From: Zeaxanthinibacter enoshimensis | GTDB taxonomy: Bacteria; Bacteroidota; Bacteroidia; Flavobacteriales; Flavobacteriaceae | Direction: 5' to 3' | DNA: 64,000 nucleotides | Assembly: GCF_004362865.1 (NCBI RefSeq) | Contig: NZ_SNYI01000003.1 | Span: 558,001 to 622,000, forward strand | Part shown: positions 50,584 to 59,274 of the stretch, one piece after another | Layout of the letters: every line of letters begins with the position of its first letter | Numbering within the stretch: the first letter of the stretch is position 1 | Made by a program: the position numbers and the translations under genes | Notes under the pieces: model-generated | Told to the model about the DNA's origin: nothing | The model's input: the letters and a program-made list of their open reading frames with translations, nothing else | Database searches by the model: none

Positions 50584-51195
50584 ATGATCGCCATTATCAC
50601 CGGTGATATTATTAATTCTGAAGAATACCGTGCCTCGGAATGGATGGAGGTGCTGAAAAATTATTTTCTGGAATTGGGCAACTCCCCGGCCGACTGGGAG
50701 TTTTACCGGGGTGATGAGTTCCAGATTCGACTCCCGGCAGAGCGTGCTTTAAAAACTGCAATTGCTATAAAGGCTCGGATAAAAATGTTTAAAAACCTGG
50801 ATGTGAGGATGGGGATCGGACTTGGAGACGAAACCTACAGGGGCCCGAAGGTTAGTGAATCTAATGGAACAGCCTACCAGAGATCCGGACGGACCTTTGA
50901 ACGCCTTAAAGATGAGAAGGTACACTTGGCTATATCCAGTGGTAATGCAAGGCAAGACAGGACGTTAAACCTTATCCTGCTGCTGGCGCTCGACTTTATG
51001 AACGACTGGAGCCAGGTTTCTGCTGAGATAATGGTGCTTCTCCTGAAGGACCCTCACGCCCCCCAGAACCAGATTGCCGAAGAGTTAGGGATCAAGCAGT
51101 CTGCAGTAAGCCAGCGATTCAAACGAGCCCGGAAAGACCTGGTCCTGTCAGTCCTCCGCCATTATAATTCCACCTTAAAAGATCTTATTCAATGA
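50584..51195 (+). CDS. SatD family protein: nucleotide-cyclase-like domain plus winged-helix domain
   Basis: A 203-residue protein fitting the SatD family. The first 120 residues start MIAIITGDIINSEEY and include WEFYRGDEFQIRL and VRMGIGLGDETY, a layout that recalls the class III cyclase/GGDEF-like ferredoxin fold (RGDEF here, in the place of GGDEF). The last 70 residues hold a helix-turn-helix: PQNQIAEELGIKQSAVSQRF followed by KRARKD, suggesting DNA binding. I infer a ligand-responsive transcription regulator; cyclase activity is uncertain. Its stop overlaps the DUF3307 gene start by four bases (ATGA), so the two are made together. Confidence 0.8.
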   Translation: MIAIITGDIINSEEYRASEWMEVLKNYFLELGNSPADWEFYRGDEFQIRLPAERALKTAIAIKARIKMFKNLDVRMGIGLGDETYRGPKVSESNGTAYQRSGRTFERLKDEKVHLAISSGNARQDRTLNLILLLALDFMNDWSQVSAEIMVLLLKDPHAPQNQIAEELGIKQSAVSQRFKRARKDLVLSVLRHYNSTLKDLIQ

Positions 51196-51908
51196 TGCTA
51201 TTCCTTAAACTGCTGCTCGCCCATTTGCTGGGGGATTTTTTGCTGCAGCCACAGCGATGGACCATCCACCAGGACGCCAATAAAATCACTTCCAAATACC
51301 TTTACCTGCATATATTCCTCCATTTTGTACTGGTATGGCTGGTCCTCTGGGACCTCTCACTTTGGTACCTGGCAGCAGCGATAGCTGTCAGTCACTACCT
51401 GATAGACCTGCTGCGCCTGTATATCCAGGGAAAGTTCCAATACCGCCGTATTCCTTTTATGCTGGGCCAGTTATTGCATGTAGCTGTACTTGGGTTAGTA
51501 GCATATTACATGGCCACTCCCCGGGTGGTATTCGGGGACTTATTCTCCGGATTTAACTGGGCATTACTGACGGCCCTTGTCTTTGTGACCCAGCCAGTAG
51601 CCGTACTGATGGCTTACTTACTGGAAGGAATGTCTGACCAGATAGAGACCGATCATAAATCCCTGCCTAACGCCGGGCGCTATATAGGGATCCTGGAGCG
51701 TTTGTTTGTGCTGGTTTTCATTGTGATCGGGCGATGGGATGCTATCGGTTTGTTAATCACGGCCAAATCCGTCTTCCGTTTTAATGATCTCAAAGAAAGT
51801 AACAGCCGTAAACTTACCGAGTATATCCTAATAGGAACCTTGCTGAGTTTTGGATTCGCTATTCTTACAGGCCTGTTATATAACTACTTCATCTATAATT
51901 TTGCCTGA
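51192..51908 (+). CDS. DUF3307 family integral membrane protein
   Basis: A 238-residue protein with six or so hydrophobic helices. The opening LLLAHLLGDFLLQPQRW is diagnostic of DUF3307, with the His and Asp-Phe conserved in the first helix and SHYLIDLLRLY in the third. Charged His and Asp residues inside membrane segments hint at a metal-binding or catalytic site, as in membrane-embedded hydrolases, but no activity is known. It is translationally coupled to the SatD-like regulator. The pair is known in other bacteria as neighbours (sat operon of streptococci). Confidence 0.8.
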   Translation: MMLFLKLLLAHLLGDFLLQPQRWTIHQDANKITSKYLYLHIFLHFVLVWLVLWDLSLWYLAAAIAVSHYLIDLLRLYIQGKFQYRRIPFMLGQLLHVAVLGLVAYYMATPRVVFGDLFSGFNWALLTALVFVTQPVAVLMAYLLEGMSDQIETDHKSLPNAGRYIGILERLFVLVFIVIGRWDAIGLLITAKSVFRFNDLKESNSRKLTEYILIGTLLSFGFAILTGLLYNYFIYNFA

Positions 51909-52070
51909 TAAAAAATAGCCGCGATTGAGGAATTCTGAATTTAGGCAGGCATAAAAAATGAATCCTGCACAAATCTGCATCATCGCTTGGATCAAACATA
52001 GTTTTAATGTTTTAAGTTCATTTCCGTCCAATTTAATTTTTACTTTTAGCCCTTAATAAAAGTTGGATCC

Positions 52071-53963
52071 ATGATAGAAGCGGGAAGAAAATACGTGTTT
52101 GATTTTGACAGCACCCTTACCCGGGTTGAGGCCCTGGACGTGCTGGCGGAAATGAGCTTGAAAGACAGATCTAACCGGGACGAAGTGATCAGGGAGATCC
52201 AGAAGATCACCAACCTTGGGATAGACGGGGATATCTCGTTTACAGAGTCACTGGAGCGGCGTATCCGCCTACTGGAAGCGCACAGGGACGACCTGCCCAG
52301 GCTGGTAGAGGAATTGAGACAGAAGATCTCCAAAAGTATCGCGTCTAATAAAGAATTCTTCGATAAATTCTCGGAGGATATCTATGTGATCTCCTGTGGG
52401 TTCAAAGAATTTATAGATCCTATCGTAGCTGAATATAATATACCATCAGAACGGGTTTTTGCCAATACATTCGAATTCGATGAAGATGGCCGGATTGTTG
52501 GTTTCGACAAAGGTAACGTGCTGGCGAGCCACAACGGGAAGATTCAATGTCTAAAGGATCTGGACCTGGATGGGGAAGTGCAGGTTATAGGTGATGGATA
52601 CAGTGATTATGTTATGCGTGAAGCCGGCATCGCTGATAAATTCTTTGCTTATACAGAAAATGTGCACCGTGAAAAAGCTACCCAGGCTGCAGATCACGTG
52701 GCTCCTAACCTTGATGAATTTTTATTTGTGAACGATTTGCCCAGAAATATCTCGTACCCTAAGAACCGTATTAAGATCCTGTTACTGGAGAATGTGCACC
52801 CCGCTGCCTTTGATAACCTGGCAGAAGATGGTTTTTCTGTTGAATTGGTAAAGCACAGTCTTTCCGAAGAGGAACTTATTGAAAAAATAAGAGGGGTTCA
52901 TGTGCTGGGGATCCGCTCCAAGACACAGGTAACAAAAAAAGTACTCGATGCTGCTAATAAATTATTGGTGGTGGGTGCTTTTTGTATCGGTACCACGCAA
53001 ATTGATCTCGATTACTGCAAGAAGAAGGGCGTGGTAGTTTTCAACGCACCCTACAGTAACACCCGCTCGGTTGTGGAACTTGCCATAGGGCAGATCATTA
53101 TGCTGATGCGCAGCATTTTTCCAAGGAGCACCGAGATACATGGAGGGCAGTGGAACAAGACCGCCGAGAATTCCAGGGAAGTCAGGGGCAAGAACCTGGG
53201 GATCGTGGGGTATGGTAATATCGGGAAACAATTGTCGGTACTGGCAGAAGCTATGGGAATGCGAGTTTACTTCTATGATATCGAAGAAAAACTGGCCCTT
53301 GGAAATGCCAAGTCGTGTGCTACGCTGGAAGACCTGCTGAATGTTTCTGACGTCGTCTCCCTGCATATTGATGACAATAAGGCCAATAAGAATTTTATAG
53401 GGGAACGCGAGTTCCGTCAGATGCGCGAGGGGGCAGTACTGCTGAACCTGTCACGTGGCTTCGTGGTAGACATTCCTGCCCTTGTTCAGGCGTTGAAGTC
53501 AGGTAAACTTGCCGGTGCAGCTGTTGATGTATATCCGGAAGAACCCAGGAGTAACGGCCCGTTTGAAACGGAATTACGCGGTTTGAATAATGTGATCCTT
53601 ACCCCGCATATTGGGGGAAGTACGGAAGAAGCCCAGCGTGATATTGCCGATTTTGTACCCAATAAGATCATGGGATATATTAATTCAGGGAATACGGTCG
53701 ATGCCGTGAATTTCCCGAATATACGCCTGCCAAAACAAGACAATGCGCACAGGTTCCTTCACATTCATAAGAATGTGCCGGGAGTTATGGCAAAGATCAA
53801 CGAAGTGCTGGCCAGGTACGAGATGAATATTACAGGGCAATACCTGTCTACGGACAGCGATGTGGGGTACGTGATCTCTGACCTGAACAAGGAATACAAC
53901 AAGGAAGTGATACAGGCTTTAAAAAAGGTAGAGAATACCATTAAATTCCGCGTGCTCTACTAA
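52071..53963 (+). CDS. serA: Fused phosphoserine phosphatase-like / D-3-phosphoglycerate dehydrogenase (SerB-SerA)
   Basis: A 630-residue fusion. Residues 1-215 form a HAD phosphatase of SerB type: nucleophile loop FDFDSTLTR (Asp 11, Asp 13), Ser 108 in VISCGFKEF, Lys 157 and the Asp loop GDGYSDYVM (174-182). Residues 232-555 form phosphoglycerate dehydrogenase: Rossmann loop GIVGYGNIGK (377-386), catalytic Arg in NLSRGF, Glu in DVYPEEP and His 513 in TPHIGGST. Residues 560-630 are an ACT domain (HKNVPGVMAKINEVL) that normally senses serine. The two halves would catalyse the first and last steps of serine synthesis. A TACTTTTA -7-like element lies at 52041-52048. No frameshift separates the halves. 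Confidence 0.93.
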   Translation: MIEAGRKYVFDFDSTLTRVEALDVLAEMSLKDRSNRDEVIREIQKITNLGIDGDISFTESLERRIRLLEAHRDDLPRLVEELRQKISKSIASNKEFFDKFSEDIYVISCGFKEFIDPIVAEYNIPSERVFANTFEFDEDGRIVGFDKGNVLASHNGKIQCLKDLDLDGEVQVIGDGYSDYVMREAGIADKFFAYTENVHREKATQAADHVAPNLDEFLFVNDLPRNISYPKNRIKILLLENVHPAAFDNLAEDGFSVELVKHSLSEEELIEKIRGVHVLGIRSKTQVTKKVLDAANKLLVVGAFCIGTTQIDLDYCKKKGVVVFNAPYSNTRSVVELAIGQIIMLMRSIFPRSTEIHGGQWNKTAENSREVRGKNLGIVGYGNIGKQLSVLAEAMGMRVYFYDIEEKLALGNAKSCATLEDLLNVSDVVSLHIDDNKANKNFIGEREFRQMREGAVLLNLSRGFVVDIPALVQALKSGKLAGAAVDVYPEEPRSNGPFETELRGLNNVILTPHIGGSTEEAQRDIADFVPNKIMGYINSGNTVDAVNFPNIRLPKQDNAHRFLHIHKNVPGVMAKINEVLARYEMNITGQYLSTDSDVGYVISDLNKEYNKEVIQALKKVENTIKFRVLY

Positions 53964-53964
53964 T

Positions 53965-54438
53965 TTATTCGTGGTGGTAGGGTTCATTTCTCAGGATAGT
54001 AAAAGCACGATAAAGCTGTTCTACGGCAAATAGCCGCACCATCTGGTGAGAGAAGGTCATTTTAGAGAGGCTGATCTTGCCCCTGGCAGCACTGTACACG
54101 GCCTCGCTGAAACCGTAGGCGCCTCCTATACACAATACCCAGGTTTTGATTCCGGCATTCATTTGTTTTTGCAGGTATCCTGCGAAATTTACAGAAGTGA
54201 ACTGTTTACCGTTCTCATCCAGTAACACCAGTACATCGGTGGGCTTTAACCGCTTCAGGATAGCCTCGCCTTCTTTCTCTTTTTGTTGTTGGGGACTGAT
54301 ATTCTTTGTATTCTTAAGGTCCGGGATGATCTCAGTTTCAAACCGCACATAATGTTGCAACCTTTTTTCGTATTCCGCGATCAGCTCTGAAAGTTCGTTC
54401 CGGTCCGTTTTTCCGACGGCAAGCAGCTTTATGGTCAT
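53965..54438 (-). CDS. rlmH: 23S rRNA pseudouridine-1915 N3-methyltransferase RlmH
   Basis: A 157-residue SPOUT methyltransferase that methylates pseudouridine 1915 in helix 69 of 23S rRNA on the assembled ribosome. The knot region is VLCIGGAYGFSEAVY followed by SLSKMTFSHQMVRLFAVEQL and the end YRAFTILRNEPYHHE, which is virtually the family consensus. Length matches E. coli RlmH (155). It ends one base from the serA stop in convergent orientation and diverges from nadC. Confidence 0.97.
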   Translation of the reverse strand: MTIKLLAVGKTDRNELSELIAEYEKRLQHYVRFETEIIPDLKNTKNISPQQQKEKEGEAILKRLKPTDVLVLLDENGKQFTSVNFAGYLQKQMNAGIKTWVLCIGGAYGFSEAVYSAARGKISLSKMTFSHQMVRLFAVEQLYRAFTILRNEPYHHE

Positions 54439-54522
54439 AGGGCAAATATAGAATTTTAGGTAAATTCAATTTCCGCGGTGGTATTAGTTTTTACTAATTT
54501 AGCGAGGAACAATCCAGATTAT

Positions 54523-55380
54523 ATGATATCAGAAGAACAATTCAGGGAAGAGATTGCAGGTATAATCGCCAACGCGGTGCGGGAAGATGTCGGTGACGGG
54601 GATCACAGCTCCTTGGCCTGTATCCCTGCAGATGCCGTCGGGAAGGCCCAGTTGCTGGTAAAAGATAAAGGTATAGTTGCCGGGGTTGAATTTGCCCGGG
54701 AAGTATTCGCCTACGTGGATCCAGAGCTGGAAATGGAGACCCTGATCCCTGATGGATCCCCCGTAGAGTTCGGGGATATCGTTTTTTATGTCAGCGGACG
54801 CTCACAAAGTATTCTTAAAGCAGAACGACTGGTCCTTAACGGGATGCAGCGAATGAGTGCCATTGCTACCAAGACACGTAAATACGTCCGGTTATTAGAA
54901 GGGACCAATACCCGGATCCTCGATACCCGGAAGACTACCCCCGGGATCAGGGCACTGGAGAAATGGGCAGTCCAAATTGGCGGGGGGCAGAACCACCGCT
55001 TTGCATTGTACGATATGATCATGTTAAAAGATAACCATATCGATTTTGCAGGGGGTATAACCGCGGCCATTGAGAAAACCAAGCAATACCTGAAAGATAC
55101 CGGCCGTGACCTGAAGATCATTGTTGAGGCACGTAACCTGGACGAGGTTGCAGAAATTTTGAAAGCAGGAGGTATTCACCGTATCCTGCTCGACAATTTT
55201 AATTTCCAGGAGACCGAAAAGGCCGTGAAGATGATAGGGGATAAAAGTCAGTCTGAGTCTTCCGGGGGGATCAATGAAAATACGATCAGGCGATACGCCC
55301 TATGTGGGGTGGATTATATTTCTTCAGGAGCACTTACTCATTCGGTTTATAATATGGACTTCAGCTTAAAAGCCGTTTAA
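54523..55380 (+). CDS. nadC: Nicotinate-nucleotide pyrophosphorylase (quinolinate phosphoribosyltransferase)
   Basis: A 285-residue enzyme of de novo NAD synthesis: quinolinate plus PRPP gives nicotinate mononucleotide, pyrophosphate and CO2. Motifs include REDVGDGDHSSLAC, the substrate loop LDTRKTTPGIRALEKWAVQIGG (split here across Arg, Lys and Thr contacts), GGGQNHRFALYDMIMLKDNH and the closing GVDYISSGALTHS. The ATG at 54523 begins MISEEQFREEI; an upstream in-frame start at 54478 is rejected as it overlaps promoter-like sequence. It is followed without any gap by the BrkB-type gene (TAA then ATG), so it leads a four-gene run to priA. Confidence 0.95.
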   Translation: MISEEQFREEIAGIIANAVREDVGDGDHSSLACIPADAVGKAQLLVKDKGIVAGVEFAREVFAYVDPELEMETLIPDGSPVEFGDIVFYVSGRSQSILKAERLVLNGMQRMSAIATKTRKYVRLLEGTNTRILDTRKTTPGIRALEKWAVQIGGGQNHRFALYDMIMLKDNHIDFAGGITAAIEKTKQYLKDTGRDLKIIVEARNLDEVAEILKAGGIHRILLDNFNFQETEKAVKMIGDKSQSESSGGINENTIRRYALCGVDYISSGALTHSVYNMDFSLKAV

Positions 55381-56349
55381 ATGTCCAGGGAAATTGAAGA
55401 ACGAATTGATAAAATCCCTGTTCTTAATACCATAGCCCGGGGACTTAAACGCATAAAACTACCTGATTTTGAAGGTCTTACCCTATATGACCTGATGGAA
55501 ATGTACATCGTGGGAATTTTCCAGGGAGCGCTGTCAACCAGGGCCAGTTCTATTGCGTTCAGCCTTTTCCTGGCTCTTTTTCCTTTACTCATATTCCTGG
55601 TAACGCTGATCCCTTTCGTGATCCCGCTGGTCAATGTAGGGGAGGCAACCTTTGATACCCAATTCCTGCATTTCCTGGAATCTTTCCTCCCGACGGCCAC
55701 CAGTGAATATTTTTCCGATATCTACCTTCAGATCAAGGACCAGAAGAGCGGGGGAGTCCTGTCATCCGCTTTCCTTTTGTCCATATTCTTAATGGCAAAC
55801 GGAGTTAATTCGATTTTTGGAGGATTTGAGAATTCTTACCATATAGAACTGACCCGGAACTTTTTTAAGCAGTACGCCTATGCACTCATGGTAGGCCTGA
55901 TACTATCAGTCTTACTGATCTTTGGAGCTGTGGTCTACGTTTACGTTGAATTCTATGTCCTGGATTCGCTGAATGTCTGGGCAGCCAGGACCCGGGGATA
56001 TGATCTCACTGAAAATAAGATCGTGGGGGCAAGGGTTGGTAAAGCGCTGTTCTTCATCCTGTTGTCTTATCTCACCACTGCGATCCTCTATTATTTTGGG
56101 ACAGCTGAAGGGAAGAAGGCAAGATTTTTTTCGTTCGGAGCACTGATGACCACAATTTTGTTCGTTATTACCTCGTATCTTTTCGGGATCTACGTAGACA
56201 GTTTTTCCCGTTACAATGAATTATATGGAGCCCTTGGAGGATTATTAATACTGATGGTCTATATATGGCTGAATTCTAACATATTGTTGTTGGGATTTGA
56301 ACTTAATGCAACCCTGAATTATTTAAAGAAACAGCATAGAAACCCATGA
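55381..56349 (+). CDS. YihY/virulence factor BrkB family membrane protein
   Basis: A 322-residue protein with six hydrophobic helices. LSTRASSIAFSLFLALFPLL is the family hallmark, and YGALGGLLILMVYIWLNSNI with LLGFELNA is the conserved end. The family was once named 'ribonuclease BN', a label since withdrawn; the real role is unknown, possibly a transporter. It begins directly after the nadC stop and overlaps the DUF2147 gene by four bases (ATGA). Confidence 0.9.
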   Translation: MSREIEERIDKIPVLNTIARGLKRIKLPDFEGLTLYDLMEMYIVGIFQGALSTRASSIAFSLFLALFPLLIFLVTLIPFVIPLVNVGEATFDTQFLHFLESFLPTATSEYFSDIYLQIKDQKSGGVLSSAFLLSIFLMANGVNSIFGGFENSYHIELTRNFFKQYAYALMVGLILSVLLIFGAVVYVYVEFYVLDSLNVWAARTRGYDLTENKIVGARVGKALFFILLSYLTTAILYYFGTAEGKKARFFSFGALMTTILFVITSYLFGIYVDSFSRYNELYGALGGLLILMVYIWLNSNILLLGFELNATLNYLKKQHRNP

Positions 56350-56786
56350 AGAAGCAATTGATCCTGACCGTTGGAATATTTTTCGCTGCCGTGTACATGG
56401 CCAGCGCCCAGAATTGCTTTGGACTCTGGAAGACCATCGATGACCGTACAGGAAAACCGAAAGCCCTGGTAGAGATCTACGAGGAAGACGGCCGGATGTA
56501 CGGCCGCGTGCAGGAGATCCTGGAAGAAGGTCGTGAAGGTGCTGTCTGTGAGAACTGTGAAGGTAAAAAGAAGAACCAACCTATAGAAGGGATGCAGATA
56601 ATACAAGGTCTTGAACCGGATGGGGATGGAGAATGGTCCGGGAGTACTATCTTTGATCCTGAAAAAGCAATGACCTTTCGCTGCAAGATTTGGTTAGACC
56701 CGGAAGATCCTGATAAATTGAAGGTCCGGGGGTATATGGCCTTCTTGTACCGCACCCAAACCTGGGTCAGGGCTGAATATAACTGA
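56346..56786 (+). CDS. DUF2147 family exported protein
   Basis: A 146-residue protein with signal peptide (about 1-21, VGIFFAAVYMASAQ). The DUF2147 pattern follows: GLWKTIDDRTGKPKALVEIY, then the Cys pair VCENCEGKKKNQP, QIIQGLEPDGDGEWSGSTIF and a closing KLKVRGYMAFLYRTQTWVR. Such proteins are small periplasmic lipocalin-like barrels of unknown function. The two cysteines four residues apart could form a disulfide. It overlaps the BrkB gene and precedes priA by 25 bases. Confidence 0.88.
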   Translation: MKKQLILTVGIFFAAVYMASAQNCFGLWKTIDDRTGKPKALVEIYEEDGRMYGRVQEILEEGREGAVCENCEGKKKNQPIEGMQIIQGLEPDGDGEWSGSTIFDPEKAMTFRCKIWLDPEDPDKLKVRGYMAFLYRTQTWVRAEYN

Positions 56787-56811
56787 CAACAGCCAATATC
56801 CTTAACTCAGT

Positions 56812-59268
56812 ATGGACGAGTATATCGAAGTTGTACTTCCTATACCCATAGAGAAAGCATTCACTTATAAAATAAACCCTGCGTACGCCGCACGGCTTCG
56901 GGTAGGCATGCGCGTTGCTGTCCCTTTTGGAAAGTCCAAACACTACACCGGCCTTGTTTATACCCTTGGAGTAACTGCTCCTACAGCCTACGAGGCAAAA
57001 GAAATAGATTTGGTACTGGACGAGGTGCCAACGGTCAACGAAACCCAACTAAAGCATTGGGAATGGATAGCCTCTTACTATATGTGCACTTTAGGCGAAG
57101 TGGTTAGGGCAGCTTTGCCCGGTGCATTCTTGCTGGAGAGTGAAACCGTGATCACGGCCAACAAGGAGGCAGAGGTGGATGAGGAAGCGCTGAGGGATGA
57201 TGAATTCCTGGTATTTGAAGCCCTTCAGCACCAGTCTTCACTGAGGGTACAGGATATCATGGCCATAGTGGAAAAAAAGAATGTATTGCAGTTGCTGAAC
57301 CGCCTGATAGACAAAGAGGTGATACAGGTGCACGAGACCCTGCAGGAACAGTACAGCCCCAAAATGGTTTCCTACATCAGGCTGGATGCAGCCTATGGTG
57401 AAGAAAATGCCCTGGAAGCGTTGATAGGAGAATTGTCCCGGGCCCCGAAGCAGCGCGTGGCGGTTCTTTCTTTGTTCCAGCTGCAGGGTACCACAGAGAA
57501 GCCGGTCTCGTTAGAAAAACTGGAGAAGGAAAGCGGGGTGTCCCGCACTGTAATTCGCTCCCTGGTGAAGAAGGGAGTACTGGAAGAATACCAATTGCGT
57601 AAGGACCGGGTAAGTTATGATAAGGATTCGGGCACAGAAAGCAGTAAAGACCTTAATCCTATACAATCGAATGCCCTTGAGAATATAAAGCAGCAGTTTA
57701 ACCAGGATAAGGTGACTCTTCTGCATGGGGTAACCTCTTCGGGCAAGACCGAAGTATATGTCAAATTAATAGAAGAGACCCTGGAGCAGGGGAAGCAGGT
57801 TTTATATTTATTACCTGAGATTGCACTCACCACCCAGTTGATCGAAAGGTTACAATCCTATTTCGGTCACCGGATCACGGTATACCATTCACGTTATAAT
57901 TTACAGGAGCGGGTAGAGGCCTGGAACAATGTACTGCAGTGCAGGGAAAAAGCGAGTATTGTCATGGGGGCACGTTCGGCCATGTTCCTTCCTTTCAAGG
58001 ACCTAGGACTGGTGATCGTTGACGAGGAACATGAGAATTCATTTAAACAGTATGACCCGGCGCCCCGGTACCATGCCCGGGATGCGGCTATCGTGCTTGG
58101 ACATCTTCACAAAGCAGCTATCTTGCTGGGTTCTGCTACCCCCAGCGTAGAGAGTTTTCACAACGCCCGGACAGGAAAATACGGCTATGCCAGGATAGAC
58201 CGTCGCTATGGTGAGGTGCTGATGCCGGAAATTGAACTGGTGGATATTTCCGAACAGTATCGTAAAAAGCGAATGAAAGGACATTTTTCCGAACGCCTGG
58301 TAGAGGAGATGGCCGATGCCCTGGAGCACTCCGGGCAGATCATCCTTTTCCAGAACAGGAGAGGGTTTGCCCCCATCGTGGAATGTACCACATGCGGACA
58401 TTCTCCCCAATGCCCTAATTGTGATGTCAGCCTGACCTTTCATCAATACAGTAAACAACTTCGCTGTCATTATTGTGGGCACCACTACGGATTGCCGGAG
58501 GCCTGCGAGGCCTGTGGAAACGCAACCCTGGACACCAAAGGTTTCGGGACAGAACAGGTGGAGGCAGAAGTGAAGGAACTTTTCCCGGAAGCCAAGGTGG
58601 CCCGGATGGACCTGGACACTACGCGCGGAAAGCATTCATACGCCAAGATCATCCACGCCTTTGAAGAGCAGGAACTGGATATCCTTGTGGGGACCCAGAT
58701 GGTCACCAAGGGGCTCGATTTCCGGAATGTTCGACTCGTGGGTATCATGAATGCTGATGCATTGCTGAATTTTCCTGACTTCAGGGCGCACGAACGCAGT
58801 TTCCAGTTGTTGACCCAGGTGGCAGGGAGAGCCGGCAGAACTAAGGATCGCGGAAGAGTTCTGATACAGACCTATAATCCCTACCACCAGATCCTGCAAC
58901 AGGTGAGTTCAGGGGATTACGAGGCGATGTATAAAGAACAGTTATACGAGAGGGAACAATATAAGTACCCCCCGGTGAACCGGATCATCAAGATCACCTT
59001 TAAGCATAAGAATTACGACCAAGTGAATGAAGCGGCCGAATGGTTCTCCCAGGGGTTGCGAAATGCGTTTCGCTCCCAGGTTCTCGGCCCGGAATTCCCC
59101 CCGGTATCCCGAATCAGGAACCAGTACATTAAGAATGTCTTACTGAAGATCCCGGGTGGCCAGTCACTTGCTCAAACAAAAAAAAGCATTAAAAGAATTG
59201 AACGTTCCTTTAATGCTATTTCTAAATTCAGATCGGTCAGAGTAATTTATAATGTCGACTATGTATGA
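56812..59268 (+). CDS. priA: Primosomal protein N' (replication restart helicase PriA)
   Basis: An 818-residue 3'-to-5' DNA helicase that reloads the replisome at stalled forks. The N-terminal fork-binding domain starts YIEVVLPIPIEKAFTYKIN. Walker A is LLHGVTSSGKTEVY; Walker B is VIVDEEHENSFKQ. The zinc region holds ECTTCGHSPQCPNCDVSLTF and LRCHYCGHH with ACEACG, eight cysteines as two clusters. GTQMVTKGLDFRNVRLVGIM and VAGRAGRTKDRG are the late helicase motifs. Length is slightly above E. coli PriA (732) as in other Bacteroidetes. It ends six bases from the convergent response-regulator gene. Confidence 0.97.
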   Translation: MDEYIEVVLPIPIEKAFTYKINPAYAARLRVGMRVAVPFGKSKHYTGLVYTLGVTAPTAYEAKEIDLVLDEVPTVNETQLKHWEWIASYYMCTLGEVVRAALPGAFLLESETVITANKEAEVDEEALRDDEFLVFEALQHQSSLRVQDIMAIVEKKNVLQLLNRLIDKEVIQVHETLQEQYSPKMVSYIRLDAAYGEENALEALIGELSRAPKQRVAVLSLFQLQGTTEKPVSLEKLEKESGVSRTVIRSLVKKGVLEEYQLRKDRVSYDKDSGTESSKDLNPIQSNALENIKQQFNQDKVTLLHGVTSSGKTEVYVKLIEETLEQGKQVLYLLPEIALTTQLIERLQSYFGHRITVYHSRYNLQERVEAWNNVLQCREKASIVMGARSAMFLPFKDLGLVIVDEEHENSFKQYDPAPRYHARDAAIVLGHLHKAAILLGSATPSVESFHNARTGKYGYARIDRRYGEVLMPEIELVDISEQYRKKRMKGHFSERLVEEMADALEHSGQIILFQNRRGFAPIVECTTCGHSPQCPNCDVSLTFHQYSKQLRCHYCGHHYGLPEACEACGNATLDTKGFGTEQVEAEVKELFPEAKVARMDLDTTRGKHSYAKIIHAFEEQELDILVGTQMVTKGLDFRNVRLVGIMNADALLNFPDFRAHERSFQLLTQVAGRAGRTKDRGRVLIQTYNPYHQILQQVSSGDYEAMYKEQLYEREQYKYPPVNRIIKITFKHKNYDQVNEAAEWFSQGLRNAFRSQVLGPEFPPVSRIRNQYIKNVLLKIPGGQSLAQTKKSIKRIERSFNAISKFRSVRVIYNVDYV

Positions 59269-59274
59269 TTTTAG

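Noticed and set aside
55381-56349. Naming the BrkB-family gene 'ribonuclease BN'
   Set aside because: That name came from a mistaken early gene assignment; the sequence is a membrane protein with no nuclease motif.
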